Counted from the stretch's first letter, positions 48,560 through 57,319 are shown. The stretch is 64,000 nt of DNA from Alteribacter keqinensis (GCF_003710255.1 NZ_RHIB01000004.1:124001-188000); one strand, 5' to 3'. Translations and numbers: made by a program. The notes: generated by a model from the sequence alone, not told the origin.

Positions 48560-50944
48560 ATGTTGGATTTTATTATACCCGATCAGCTGGCAATGGTAAC
48601 CCTCGCCGTTGCGTATCTGTTATGTATCTGTACATGCTTTATGTGTATTACACACCGCCTGGCATTCAAGGATTACACGAGGAAAAAGCAGCTTGGAATT
48701 GTTGTCATTTATGGGATCAGTTTCTGGGTTGTCCACCCTCTGATTCTGTTATCTGAAAGGACCGTTACCTTAACGGAAACGACCATTCTTCTTATGGTTT
48801 TAACGGTACCTCTCACCTGTGCGGCTCTTTGGGTTGCATTGGCTATGGGAGCAAAAATAGAAATTTCATCAATTCAGTTCCTCCTGGGCAGTTTTATTAT
48901 AGGGACGCTAATATTTACACTTGATGTCACACTGTACATGCTTACTTTTGCAGACACCCTTGATATCAACGGATTGATTCTGACTTACAGTTACCTGCTG
49001 GTCGGATGCATAGCAGGGGCCGTACTTCGGTTTCTCCTGATCCTGAATAATGAAACAGAACTTGATGAAATAAAAAAATGGCATTTTGCCGGCGCTGTCA
49101 CCATCGGTATTGCCTTAGCCAGTATACCGAATGTGATTAAAGCTTCTCTTACAGTGGGAAAGGAACTGACGAATTTAACCCTCACCTTTGACTCGATCTT
49201 TTTTGCCCTTCTGATCAATATTGTTGCGCTCATTGTTCTCATCCTGGTACCGGACCTGTTAGGAGATAACCAGCGTAAAAAAACAAAGCTTGCACTTCTG
49301 ACAAACCGTGCAGAGTACCATTCTTTGTTCTTTAATCATCCGGATGCTGTTTTTGCTATTGATCAGGAAGAACGCTTTATCAGAATGAATGAAACGGCGA
49401 GGCAGACGCTTAACCAGACAGAGGCGACGCTGCCTCCTTCCCTTGCGCTCAAGGATGTATTGAAAAGCCGCACATACGTTAAGGTAAAAAGCTACCTCAA
49501 GCAGGCATTTGATGGAATCGGGAGTGAGTTTCATCTGTATACGGCAGATGACCGTTATTTTCAGGTGACACTTCTGCCGTTGGAGTTTGAAGGTCAGACG
49601 GCTGCTTATGCTATCTTGAAAGATCAGACCGATCCTAAAAAGTATCAGGAGCAAATCCAGCACTTCGCTTTTCACGACGACCTGACTGGCTTGAAAAACC
49701 GCAGGGGATTCTTTGTTGAACTGGAGGAAATTAATCATCCCTTTTCCATCGTGATGATTGATTTTGACCACTTTAAACGGATCAATGATATTTACGGACA
49801 CGATTACGGTGACCTGTTGCTGAAAGAGCTGGCAAGACGAATGAAGCACCGGTTTTTAAGACCCTTTTCCATAGCCCGGATCGGCGGGGACGAATTTGCA
49901 ATGATTTATTCGGGAGAAGATGAAGAGGCATTAGTCAATGCCTGCCGGAAATTCCTTGACGACTTTTCGGAACCTATTCAAGTAGGGGGCAGACTGTGCT
50001 ACATGACACCGAGTATTGGCTTCGCTCATTCCATAGCAGATGAAAAGCCGGCTGCAATTGTGAGTTATGCAGACTACGCTATGTTCCAGTCAAAAAATAA
50101 TGGCAGAAACCAGATTCAATTGTTCAAACCGGAAATGAAAGAACGTCTGGAGAGAAAGAAGGTGCTGGAAAAAGGCCTGCCCCATGCCATTTTAAACGAC
50201 GAGCTGTTCCTCGTGTATCAGCCGATTCTTAATACAGTCTCAGCCCGGATAGAGGCAGTCGAAGCCCTGGTAAGGTGGGAACATCCCAAACTGGGCCTGA
50301 TTTCACCGGGGGAATTTATACCGACCGCTGAAGATATCGGTGAGATTGCTCATTTGGAAGAATGGGTAGTGACAACGGCATGTGAAGAAGTGAAAAAGTG
50401 GAATGAGTCACTGGCCGAGCCTGTAAGACTGTCGGTAAATTTGTCCATGAAACATATTGAACAGACTGACATCCACCTATTTGTAAAAGACAGACTGACT
50501 CAAACAGGGTTCAGCCCGGAATGGATGACAATTGAGCTCACAGAAACGACTCTCATGAGAAGAGAGAAGGAAACGGTCAAATCCATTGAAAAGCTTAAGG
50601 AAATGGGCGTTGCAGTTTATCTTGATGATTTCGGCACAGGATACAGTTCGCTAAATTATATTATGCGTCTGCCATTGGACGGGGTTAAGCTGGACCGTCT
50701 GTTTTTACAGAAGATGAAGCAGGACAACGAACACTATACGCTCGTCCATTCTCTTATTACGATGAAACATAAGCTTGGCCTTGAAGTCGTTGCTGAAGGT
50801 GTGGAAACAAAAGATCATTTGCACATGCTTGAAAAAATGGGCTGTGAAAAAATACAGGGATATTATATTGCTAAGCCCCTTCATCATCAAGTGTGCCTCA
50901 ATATGGTGAAATCAGGAATATTACCTGCAGCTGAAATTGTTTGA
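48560..50944 (+). CDS. membrane PAS-GGDEF-EAL cyclic-di-GMP enzyme
   Basis: A 794-residue protein for cyclic-di-GMP turnover. Residues 1-235 form seven membrane helices that look like an MHYT-like sensor without clear MHYT repeats. A PAS domain (about 250-370) precedes a GGDEF domain with intact ARIGGDEF (442-446) and an EAL domain with EALVRWEHP (568-570) and DDFGTGYSSL. Both catalytic signatures are intact, so it could make and break cyclic-di-GMP; which dominates is open. AGGAGG lies before the ATG. Confidence 0.92.
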   Translation: MLDFIIPDQLAMVTLAVAYLLCICTCFMCITHRLAFKDYTRKKQLGIVVIYGISFWVVHPLILLSERTVTLTETTILLMVLTVPLTCAALWVALAMGAKIEISSIQFLLGSFIIGTLIFTLDVTLYMLTFADTLDINGLILTYSYLLVGCIAGAVLRFLLILNNETELDEIKKWHFAGAVTIGIALASIPNVIKASLTVGKELTNLTLTFDSIFFALLINIVALIVLILVPDLLGDNQRKKTKLALLTNRAEYHSLFFNHPDAVFAIDQEERFIRMNETARQTLNQTEATLPPSLALKDVLKSRTYVKVKSYLKQAFDGIGSEFHLYTADDRYFQVTLLPLEFEGQTAAYAILKDQTDPKKYQEQIQHFAFHDDLTGLKNRRGFFVELEEINHPFSIVMIDFDHFKRINDIYGHDYGDLLLKELARRMKHRFLRPFSIARIGGDEFAMIYSGEDEEALVNACRKFLDDFSEPIQVGGRLCYMTPSIGFAHSIADEKPAAIVSYADYAMFQSKNNGRNQIQLFKPEMKERLERKKVLEKGLPHAILNDELFLVYQPILNTVSARIEAVEALVRWEHPKLGLISPGEFIPTAEDIGEIAHLEEWVVTTACEEVKKWNESLAEPVRLSVNLSMKHIEQTDIHLFVKDRLTQTGFSPEWMTIELTETTLMRREKETVKSIEKLKEMGVAVYLDDFGTGYSSLNYIMRLPLDGVKLDRLFLQKMKQDNEHYTLVHSLITMKHKLGLEVVAEGVETKDHLHMLEKMGCEKIQGYYIAKPLHHQVCLNMVKSGILPAAEIV

Positions 50945-51029
50945 TCGTAAAAGCTTTATAGTGGAAAATATGTATTTAAAATGTAAGAATAAGAATAGCA
51001 AAGATTTTATAATAGGGGTTAGAGGTTAT

Positions 51030-51740
51030 ATGTGTATTCAAAAAACAAATACAACAGAAAACAGAAAAAAGGTAACTGCTTTTTTAACGAAGGGCGATGT
51101 GGATAAAATTGTAAGTGCTCTTGTTAATAAACAGGACGCGATTATTATCAAACTGCTGTTCTTCAGTGTACAGGGGACGGAAGTATCAGAAATCAGAAAT
51201 TTAACGATTCATGATGTAGACAAAGCGGAGCGAGAGGTCGTTGTGACTGACGATAAAAACCCGGACTGTCCCCGCTCTGTCAAACTTGATGCCGAGACCA
51301 TCGCGCTGATTGAAGAGGCGCACCAGGAAAACGAATATGTTAAAAAGAACGGGGATATGGCCCAGACCAAGAACGTGAAAACAACGGTGGAAATGCCAGG
51401 ATCAGATGAAACTGAATTTGTCCTGAAAACTGGTAAGACAAACCGAAAGCATGATAAAAAGGTGAGTCAGTACACAATCTACAACAGGATCGAAATGATA
51501 CGGGACCTGGAACCTGTAAAGCGTATTTCCAGTAGCTTGAATTCCAAAATGATCGTAAGAAGCGGTATGCTGTATCGTGCCACTCAGATCCTTGAAACAG
51601 AGGGCGGCACCCTTGACAACAATAAAATAAAACAAGTGTGCAAAGAATTTAACGTAAGAAGCCACTGGGCAGTGAAGGGGTTTATGAATATAGACACGAT
51701 TAACAGTCTGTACGGAGAACCAGAAGTAAATAAGGGCTGA
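51030..51740 (+). CDS. tyrosine-recombinase-fold protein without catalytic residues (MrpR-like)
   Basis: A 236-residue protein. The core LVNKQDAIIIKLLFFSVQGTEVSEIRNLTIHDVD follows the pattern of the tyrosine recombinase catalytic domain (LLxxTGLRxSELxxLxxxDID), but the catalytic Arg is replaced (QGTEVSEI). The later SKMIVRSGMLYRATQILETEG resembles the HxLRHTxAT region without its His, Arg and His, and no catalytic Tyr is evident. The pattern is like the SP-beta phage repressor MrpR (YopR), an inactive integrase that binds DNA. A regulator derived from a recombinase is thus likely. The ATG at 51030 is taken; another start at 50937 would overlap the upstream gene. No phage genes are nearby. Confidence 0.65.
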   Translation: MCIQKTNTTENRKKVTAFLTKGDVDKIVSALVNKQDAIIIKLLFFSVQGTEVSEIRNLTIHDVDKAEREVVVTDDKNPDCPRSVKLDAETIALIEEAHQENEYVKKNGDMAQTKNVKTTVEMPGSDETEFVLKTGKTNRKHDKKVSQYTIYNRIEMIRDLEPVKRISSSLNSKMIVRSGMLYRATQILETEGGTLDNNKIKQVCKEFNVRSHWAVKGFMNIDTINSLYGEPEVNKG

Positions 51741-51749
51741 AAAAAGACG

Positions 51750-51796
51750 GTTTTAAAGAGGGGCGCAAGCTACCCTTCTTTAAGACCGTTTCTTTT
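51750..51796 (+). terminator. terminator of the integrase-fold gene
   Basis: ACGGTTTTAAAGAGGGGC and CTACCCTTCTTTAAGACCGT form an imperfect stem followed by TTCTTTTTT. Confidence 0.75.
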
Positions 51797-51840
51797 TTAT
51801 CAAATAGGGTTCCAAAGAGAGAGTTCAGGAGCAGGGAAGT

Positions 51841-51945
51841 GATTCTTCAGATACTCCTCTGAATTCTGCGGATAAGGGCATTAATTCTGCAGGAAAAGCT
51901 GACAATTCTACCGATAATCCGAATAATTCTTCCAAAAAGAGAAAG
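51841..51945. repeat. 21-bp periodic tandem array, family C
   Basis: Five units start at 51841, 51862, 51883, 51904 and 51925, exactly 21 bp apart, each beginning GATTCT or AATTCT (AATTCTGCGGATAAG and others). The rest varies. The AATTCT core is related to family B read on the other strand. Both strands are open in the seven-codon frame, but no start with a ribosome site was found, so it is not called coding. Confidence 0.75.
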
Positions 51946-52110
51946 AGACGATGTACAAGAGACCCTCTGAGAGAGACACCTTTAAAACCAGCAGAAAGGA
52001 GCCGTGGGTACAAAGAATTTCAAAACCTCTGTTGTTTTAACAGTACAGGATCGGGTAAAAGAAAAGGGTGATAACTAACAAATTGTAAGTAAAATACGGA
52101 GGTGTTTGGT

Positions 52111-53556
52111 TTGACGAATTCGATCTATATTAACGGCGAGTTTGTGGAAAGCGGATCAGAGGAGATGATTGATGTTATCAATCCTGCTACAGAAGAGACG
52201 ATCAGGCAGGTGGTAAATGGCAACGAAGATGATGTGGAAAAAGCAATCGATGCTGCCTGCGAAGCTCAGAAAAGCTGGGCACACAAACCTGCTTCCGAAC
52301 GTGCGGAATATTTGAATGTTATCGCAGACAAGCTCGAAGAAAACGAAGAATCATTCGCCAGACTCCTTACTGAAGAGCAGGGTAAAACGCTTGCTCTTTC
52401 CACCGGGGAAATCCAGATGACTGTTGACTATTTCAGATATATGGCCGGCTGGGCAAGACGGATCGAAGGTGACGTTGTACCAAGCGACAATCCGGACGAA
52501 AACATTATCGTGCTGAAAAAACCAATCGGTGTAGTCACTGGTATTGTTCCGTGGAACTTTCCGATGATGGTTTTAGCAAGAAAAGTAGCTCCGGCAATCG
52601 TGACCGGCTGTACGGTTGTCATAAAGCCAAGTCAGCAGACACCTCTTACTGCGATTAAATTCACAGAGCTGCTACACGAACATGCAGGTCTTCCAAAAGG
52701 GGTCTTTAACCTGATTACGGGATCAGGATCGTCTGTTGGTAAAGAGCTGTCATCTAATAATAAAGTCGGAATGGTAAGTTTAACAGGAAGCTTCCCTGCC
52801 GGATCAAAAGTGATGGAGGCGGCTTCAGAAGAAATCATCAAAGTGAACCTGGAGCTTGGCGGGAAAGCTCCTGCCATTGTAACAGAGCATGCAGACCTTG
52901 ACCTTGCAGCCGAAAAGGTCATCGAATCCAGGATTATTAATGCAGGACAGGTATGTACAAATGCAGAGCGTGTGTATGTACACGAGTCGATGGCGGATGC
53001 CTTTATTGATAAAGTGACGACGAAAATGCGTGACCTCTCGTTTGGTAATCCTCTGGAAGAGGAGGTGGACTTTGGCCCTCTTGTAAGTAAAGACCAGCTT
53101 GAAGAGGTAGAAGAAGCGGTAGAAAAAGCAAAGAAAGATGGAGCCGATGTTCTCATTGGAGGGAAACGGGCAGATTTGGAAAAAGGTTTTTTCTTTGAGC
53201 CAGCCGTGATTACCGGTGTGAAACAGGAAATGGACATCATGCAATCAGAGATTTTCGGACCTGTTTTGCCAATCGCTGTTTTCAGTGATCTTGACGAAGC
53301 GATAGAACTTGCCAATGATTCCGATTACGGGCTTTCTTCATCCATCTTCTCAGAGAATTATCACGAGGTTATGCGTGCTGTTAATGAGCTCAAATTTGGA
53401 GAAGTCTTTGTTAACCGTGAGCATTTTGAAGCCATTCAGGGATTCCATGCAGGGTGGCGTCAATCAGGACTTGGCGGAGCTGACGGCAAGTATGGGGTAG
53501 AAGAGTATCTCCAGACAACTGTGGCTTATATGCAGTACGACAAAAAAAGAAAATAA
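52111..53556 (+). CDS. aldehyde dehydrogenase, AldA-like
   Basis: A 481-residue NAD-dependent aldehyde dehydrogenase. VPWNFPMM, the cofactor motif TGSFPAGSKVM, the general-base Glu in LELGGKAP and the catalytic Cys in NAGQVCTNAERV are all present. The end FVNREHFEAIQGFHAGWRQSGLGGADGKYGVEEYLQT is the signature of the lactaldehyde/glycolaldehyde dehydrogenase AldA. The TTG start at 52111 lies 8 bases after GGAGG; a GTG at 52102 overlaps that site. It probably oxidises lactaldehyde or glycolaldehyde; no sugar genes lie next to it. Confidence 0.9.
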   Translation: MTNSIYINGEFVESGSEEMIDVINPATEETIRQVVNGNEDDVEKAIDAACEAQKSWAHKPASERAEYLNVIADKLEENEESFARLLTEEQGKTLALSTGEIQMTVDYFRYMAGWARRIEGDVVPSDNPDENIIVLKKPIGVVTGIVPWNFPMMVLARKVAPAIVTGCTVVIKPSQQTPLTAIKFTELLHEHAGLPKGVFNLITGSGSSVGKELSSNNKVGMVSLTGSFPAGSKVMEAASEEIIKVNLELGGKAPAIVTEHADLDLAAEKVIESRIINAGQVCTNAERVYVHESMADAFIDKVTTKMRDLSFGNPLEEEVDFGPLVSKDQLEEVEEAVEKAKKDGADVLIGGKRADLEKGFFFEPAVITGVKQEMDIMQSEIFGPVLPIAVFSDLDEAIELANDSDYGLSSSIFSENYHEVMRAVNELKFGEVFVNREHFEAIQGFHAGWRQSGLGGADGKYGVEEYLQTTVAYMQYDKKRK

Positions 53557-53599
53557 GAGTAAAACTCAAAAGGTCGCTTTTACCTTTTGAGTTTTACTC
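53557..53599. terminator. perfect hairpin after aldA, AAAGGTCG loop type
   Basis: GAGTAAAACTCAAAAGGT pairs perfectly with ACCTTTTGAGTTTTACTC around CGCTTTT. Its apical sequence resembles that at 43187. A clear T-run is lacking. Confidence 0.7.
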
Positions 53600-53603
53600 G
53601 AAG

Positions 53604-53690
53604 CAATGAGCGGAGACGCCGCCCTCTTTAAAGAGCCCGGAAGGTGTGGGTTTTCTCCTGCCGGGCGAGCAGCGTGCGCAGCCATTGCCA
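53604..53690. repeat. palindromic element with GCAATG ends
   Basis: Begins GCAATGAGCGGAGACGCCG and ends CAGCGTGCGCAGCCATTGC, partly inverted. Inside, AGCCCGGAAGG and CCTGCCGGGC pair. The GCAATGAGCG start right after a hairpin matches the core of the composite element at 14777-14953. Confidence 0.45.
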
Positions 53691-53767
53691 ATCTGCTGTG
53701 ACCTATTTTGAGACCACTTATGCAACCTGTTGTAACAGACTTGTCATGGAATTTTCGTGATCTGATT

Positions 53768-53793
53768 GTTTGAAAAAAAGATGTACCGGGTAT
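53768..53793 (+). promoter_or_regulatory. sigma-B-type promoter
   Basis: GTTTGA at 53768-53773 and GGGTAT at 53788-53793, 14 bp apart, match the sigma-B consensus GTTTAA-N12-14-GGGTAT. It lies 25 bases before the start of the stress protein gene. Confidence 0.8.
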
Positions 53794-53818
53794 TTCAAAT
53801 TCCAGGAGGCGATATAAG

Positions 53819-54163
53819 ATGGAACCATTATACAAAGAGTTTTACAATGACGAAGAAGTTGTAAGTGCTGTTGAAACGTTAAAAAGTAAAGGGGTAGACG
53901 ATGATAACGTGTTTATCCTGACACATGACGATGATCGTACTGACCGTGTTGCAGATAACGCAGACGCAAACACAGTCAGCCTGAAGCAGCAAGGTTTGGA
54001 TACATCTGTTAAAAACGTTTTCCGTAAAAAAGGGGACGAGCTCCGTGCCCAATTTGAAGAACTTGGTTTTTCAAGCGACAAAGCTCACAGCCTTGAAGAG
54101 AAGCTGGACGAAGGAAAAGTCATTGTAGTCGTTAAAGATGCACCATCTGATTTAGTTCTCTAG
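53819..54163 (+). CDS. general stress protein, YflT/17M-like
   Basis: A 114-residue protein of the heat-induced stress protein YflT family. The pattern YKEFYNDEEVVSAVETLKSKGVDDDNVFILTHDDDRTDRVADNADANTV and the final KVIVVVKDA are typical. It is preceded by a good sigma-B promoter and AGGAGG, in agreement with general stress control. The molecular function of the family is not known. Confidence 0.85.
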   Translation: MEPLYKEFYNDEEVVSAVETLKSKGVDDDNVFILTHDDDRTDRVADNADANTVSLKQQGLDTSVKNVFRKKGDELRAQFEELGFSSDKAHSLEEKLDEGKVIVVVKDAPSDLVL

Positions 54164-54176
54164 CATAAAATACAGA

Positions 54177-54214
54177 AGGGCTGTCTCCTGAGAGAAGGAG
54201 GCAGCCCGTTTTAT
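54177..54214. terminator. terminator of the yflT-like gene
   Basis: GGGCTGTCTCCT pairs with GGAGGCAGCCC around GAGAGAA and is followed by GTTTTATT. Confidence 0.8.
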
Positions 54215-54242
54215 TGAAGTCATTTCATTGCCCTCTAATGAT

Positions 54243-54710
54243 CTACAGTTGATTGACCAGCTGTCTGAGAGCACCAAGGTGATAGGCAGAATGTGCAAGA
54301 GAGGCCATGACCTGTTCGACCTGCTCTCCGGAAAAATCAATGTGATCAAGAAGGCTGAGATAATTTTCGTATTCCTCCCGAAGCTGGCTTTTGAATGCCT
54401 GCCAGGTTGCCTCATCAACTTCATGAATTTTCCAGCTTATTCCCCAGTCAACATGACGATCTTCTTTTAAAATATGAGCAGCAGATACTTGCAGGAAATA
54501 GAGTGTGTGGTGCACATGAGCGGCGATAGATGCTTCAGAAGAAGGAAGAATCATTGATGCTTCCCGGGCGTTGATTCTCTCAATAGTTCCAAGCAATCCG
54601 GTATCAGGTTCGGTATTGGTGAAGAAACTTCCTGACTTAGCCGGACCTTCAAATGTTTCTTTCAGCAACGATCTAGAGGAATCACGAATGGTTAACTGCT
54701 CCAATTTCAT
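54243..54710 (-). CDS. DinB-family protein 1
   Basis: A 155-residue four-helix-bundle protein of the DinB/YfiT-like superfamily. Candidate metal-binding histidines are in AAHVHHTLYFL and LAHSAYHLGALRQL. Members are often metal-dependent thiol transferases (for example bacillithiol transferases) or of unknown function. The ATG at 54710 has AGGAG 8 bases upstream; a longer frame by three codons exists. It converges on the yflT-like gene. Confidence 0.75.
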   Translation of the reverse strand: MKLEQLTIRDSSRSLLKETFEGPAKSGSFFTNTEPDTGLLGTIERINAREASMILPSSEASIAAHVHHTLYFLQVSAAHILKEDRHVDWGISWKIHEVDEATWQAFKSQLREEYENYLSLLDHIDFSGEQVEQVMASLAHSAYHLGALRQLVNQL

Positions 54711-54781
54711 CACCATCACTCCTTTAAATAAATAGACTCTTTCATTACTTACGGACGGAAGGTGAAAACTCCTGCTTTTAT

Positions 54782-54846
54782 GTAAAAAAACCTTCTAAGC
54801 CGTCGGGAAAAGGCGGGCTTGTACCCGGTCGGTCTAAGAAGGTCAT
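54782..54846 (-). terminator. terminator of the cotX-like gene
   Basis: On the minus strand ACCTTCTTAGACCG pairs with CGGCTTAGAAGGT, with an inner GC-rich stem, and a run of seven T follows. Confidence 0.75.
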
Positions 54847-54863
54847 TTTGACATACTGTTGAA

Positions 54864-55358
54864 TTAGGCGATGTTAAGCTGGGCGGAGACGAGAATAAGA
54901 AGTTGAACGAGAAGCTGGATGTTGATGAGGATTTGAGTGTCTGTAGTAGTAACGTTAACATTTTTTGAGCCTTCAATGATGACTTGCTGGTAGGAGATTT
55001 GTTTTGACTTCACAGACTGCATTAAGTCGTCAGTAATTCTTTCCGCTTGATCAGAGTCAGCAACAGAAATGCTGATCAGGATCACAATGGCTGCCTGAAG
55101 AGCGGCCTGAAGGTTGACAGCTGCTTTTGTGTCGGTAGTTGTTACAGTAACATCACAGGAGTTGCGCACAACAATAAGCTCTTCAGACAACTGAGTTGTC
55201 TTGTTTTGAATGGTGTCGCCGCTACCTTCTTTCTTACAGCAGCTTAGTGGATGAGGTTTCCCACTCATAGGACTCCAGCCACCTCCATAATAGCTGTTGG
55301 GAGACTGGGAAAAGTTGCACCCTACTGGTCTTCCATTATTTACATAGTAACCTTTCAT
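54864..55358 (-). CDS. cotX: spore coat protein X (CotX-like)
   Basis: A 164-residue spore coat protein. The N-terminal part is rich in Gly, Asn, Ser and Tyr, followed by cysteines at PLSCCKK. Two CotX/CotV repeats follow: VTVTTTDTKAAVNLQAALQAAIVILI and VNVTTTDTQILINIQLLVQLLILVSAQ. Proteins of this type form the insoluble crust of the spore in B. subtilis. The ATG at 55358 follows AAAGGAGG. The CotW-like gene lies just upstream on the same strand, as in the cotVWX cluster. Expression in the mother cell under sigma-K would be expected by family. Confidence 0.9.
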   Translation of the reverse strand: MKGYYVNNGRPVGCNFSQSPNSYYGGGWSPMSGKPHPLSCCKKEGSGDTIQNKTTQLSEELIVVRNSCDVTVTTTDTKAAVNLQAALQAAIVILISISVADSDQAERITDDLMQSVKSKQISYQQVIIEGSKNVNVTTTDTQILINIQLLVQLLILVSAQLNIA

Positions 55359-55428
55359 GACTTCACCTCCTTTCATTACCAGAGTATGAAGAGTGCAAAG
55401 ATTTGGTTGGACAAACTATCCGGTTACT

Positions 55429-55719
55429 CTATCTATTTTTTCTATTTTTTTTGCGGTAGACATAGGGTTTACCTTCTGTTGTTTCAGAAAAGGATGGGGG
55501 ATTGACTTCGGAGGGAGCAGATTTTTGAGGGTTTCCCTGATGGACTTCTTTTTTTTCTGCCTTTTCAACGAACGCTTTTACCTCCTGTTCCATTTCTTTA
55601 ACAATGGACCGGAGCTTTACTTTTTGTTCCTTTGTAAGGTTTGATTGGACGTTTTTTACACCATGTTTTTTGAATGTCTTTTCTACGAGCATAGCTAGCA
55701 GCTTTTTATTGGTTTCCAT
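55429..55719 (-). CDS. cotW: CotW-like spore coat protein
   Basis: A 96-residue highly charged protein. KLLAMLVEKTFKKHGVKNVQSNLTKEQKVKLRSIVKEMEQEVKAFVEKAEKKE resembles the corresponding region of B. subtilis CotW, with MLVQNIFSKHGV near the start. The C-terminal end is polar and ends in YRKKNRKNR. The ATG at 55719 follows AAAGGAGG by 8 bases. Its position directly before the cotX-like gene supports the assignment. Confidence 0.75.
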   Translation of the reverse strand: METNKKLLAMLVEKTFKKHGVKNVQSNLTKEQKVKLRSIVKEMEQEVKAFVEKAEKKEVHQGNPQKSAPSEVNPPSFSETTEGKPYVYRKKNRKNR

Positions 55720-55874
55720 ATGACCGCCTCCTTTCAAATGAAATTCTGGTGACATGATAGTCTATGAAAAGAAAATGAAAGGGTATAGTCAAAACCAACG
55801 GCTCATCTTAAATGTGCGAACATCCTGAAAAGCAAAAAAAGAACCTCTCTGGATAGAGAGGAACAATGTATGTG

Positions 55875-56363
55875 CTAATGCTTCATTTGCAGAGAATGGA
55901 TACTTTCGCCGATGTAAGAAGAGTATAAGAAACTTGCGACCTCTTTTACGTGATTCTCATCGTGTTTGCACAGATCTTCAATGTATTCCAATAATGTGTA
56001 GGAAGTCTCCCCCACAGAAAAGGATACAGACAACTCTGCTGAGTGCAGTTGTTCGGCGAGTTTAAGGCGGGATACGATAGCTTTATTCAGGAGTGTATGT
56101 TTTGGAATGGTTTTAGAGAATTGCTCTGCATCTTTGTTTACTAATTCTACGCGTTTCTTCAAACTGGGCAGGACTTCGCCTTTTTTCATACCAGGAAGCC
56201 GCTCCTCGGAAATGATTTGATCCCAGTAGTGAAAATGTGCAACAATTGCAGCTGTTGACCACTTGTCTTCACCTATTGGTTCATAGAACGTTTCGTCGTC
56301 TATTTGCTTCAGGTGATTAAAAAAAGAAGTCAACTGTTCAAACTTAGAGATAACTGTGTTCAT
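55875..56363 (-). CDS. DinB-family protein 2
   Basis: A 162-residue four-helix protein of the DinB_2 kind (damage-inducible/bacillithiol transferase-like). WSTAAIVAHFHYWDQIISEERLPGMKKGE and DENHVKEVASFLYSSY carry the His residues for a possible metal site. The ATG at 56363 was chosen since GAGGG lies 5 bases upstream; the frame extends to a TTG at 56453 without a clear site. It is separate from the coat genes and of unknown substrate. Confidence 0.75.
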   Translation of the reverse strand: MNTVISKFEQLTSFFNHLKQIDDETFYEPIGEDKWSTAAIVAHFHYWDQIISEERLPGMKKGEVLPSLKKRVELVNKDAEQFSKTIPKHTLLNKAIVSRLKLAEQLHSAELSVSFSVGETSYTLLEYIEDLCKHDENHVKEVASFLYSSYIGESIHSLQMKH

Positions 56364-56558
56364 CCAATCCCTCATTCTTTTATAGTGTCCGACTGCATAC
56401 TGCTTTCCTAATTGTATGAAAATTCCTTTCCAAATGAAAGGAAACTCAATCAATTTGGCTAAAAAGGGCTATAAAAAAGTAGGATAATCCTGAAGAATCA
56501 GTATAAGGTATGGGTACTTTTTTCATGTATGGATGCTTTTTTGAGATCCGGGACAATA

Positions 56559-56590
56559 TAAAAAGCCCGCCGGGGGAGCGGGCTTTTTGG
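56559..56590 (-). terminator. terminator of the yjcZ-type genes
   Basis: AAAAAGCCCGC pairs with GCGGGCTTTTT around CGGGGGA; on the minus strand it leads into TTTTTATATTG. Confidence 0.85.
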
Positions 56591-56607
56591 GAGGGGAGTC
56601 CGGCTGA

Positions 56608-56685
56608 CTAAAAGTTACAAGTGCAGCCTACAATAACAAGCAGTATAAAGATTACAACCACAAAAGCGAATGTGTTATTATACAT
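56608..56685 (-). CDS. YjcZ-family sporulation peptide 1
   Basis: A 25-residue peptide MYNNTFAFVVVIFILLVIVG followed by CTCNF. One hydrophobic helix and a C-terminal cysteine pair are the hallmarks of the YjcZ family of sporulation membrane peptides. GGGAG lies 10 bases before the ATG on the minus strand. A terminator follows after 18 bases. Confidence 0.85.
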   Translation of the reverse strand: MYNNTFAFVVVIFILLVIVGCTCNF

Positions 56686-56872
56686 CTTTTTATCACTCCC
56701 TTTTCACCATTTTGAGGGGATCTCCCAAGTCGGCGTCCACTTGAGAGTTAAAGGAATACCACGAATGTCTGGTTTTGCAAGGTTGTCGTCATTTACCTGA
56801 TACACACAAAGTAAGCAAAGGAGGTTGCTTTAGGTTTGGGTGGCAAGTTGAGTTGGGGGGCGGAGCTTACTC

Positions 56873-56962
56873 TTAACCGTTAAAGCAAGAGCAGCCGATG
56901 ATTACTAAAAGAATGAACAGCACAAGAATTAAAGCGAAGCCGTTTCCGTTGTAGTAGCCCAT
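56873..56962 (-). CDS. YjcZ-family sporulation peptide 2
   Basis: A 29-residue peptide starting MGYYNGNGFALILVLFILLV and ending in IIGCSCFNG. It is the classical YjcZ form, with Gly/Tyr/Asn N-terminus, one helix and CxC. GGAGGAG lies 5 bases before the ATG. It is the first of two such genes in tandem, 187 bases apart. In Bacillus such peptides are made in the mother cell late in sporulation; their role is not defined. Confidence 0.88.
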   Translation of the reverse strand: MGYYNGNGFALILVLFILLVIIGCSCFNG

Positions 56963-57204
56963 GTTTTCTCCTCCTCGTTTGTTTATTTGAGAAGTATCTT
57001 ACCTCTCACTGATAACCTATGTGCAAAGAGAAAAAGAGACTGGACAAGTGATGGAGGTAATATGCCTGTTTTTTTCAGATTGGGCTTTTAATCAAGTGAT
57101 TTATGGTGGTGTGTGGAGTTAGCGCTTTATTAATGTCCCGTCGTTTATACCTGTGAGGACTAAGCTGTTTTCGTATAGATTGTTGCTTTTACCAAGTAAA
57201 TTCA

Positions 57205-57245
57205 GCTACAGGCGGACGCTTTCCGCGGGCATCACCGCCTTTTGC
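57205..57245. repeat. GC-rich repeat remnant
   Basis: GGCGGACGCTTTCCGCGGGC matches one end of the elements at 12265 and 35600. The 440-bp gap between the YjcZ gene and the iron-binding protein gene otherwise holds only the Fur-controlled promoter. Confidence 0.4.
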
Positions 57246-57319
57246 TCCATCATTAATATTGACAAAGCAATAATGTTTCCGAAAACAGATTTTTAAAAAA
57301 GTTTTTTATAAAAAAGTAA

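Noticed and set aside
51825-52013. 62-residue protein on the minus strand
   Set aside because: No ribosome site was seen and the open frame is explained by the 21-bp repeats; no family resemblance.
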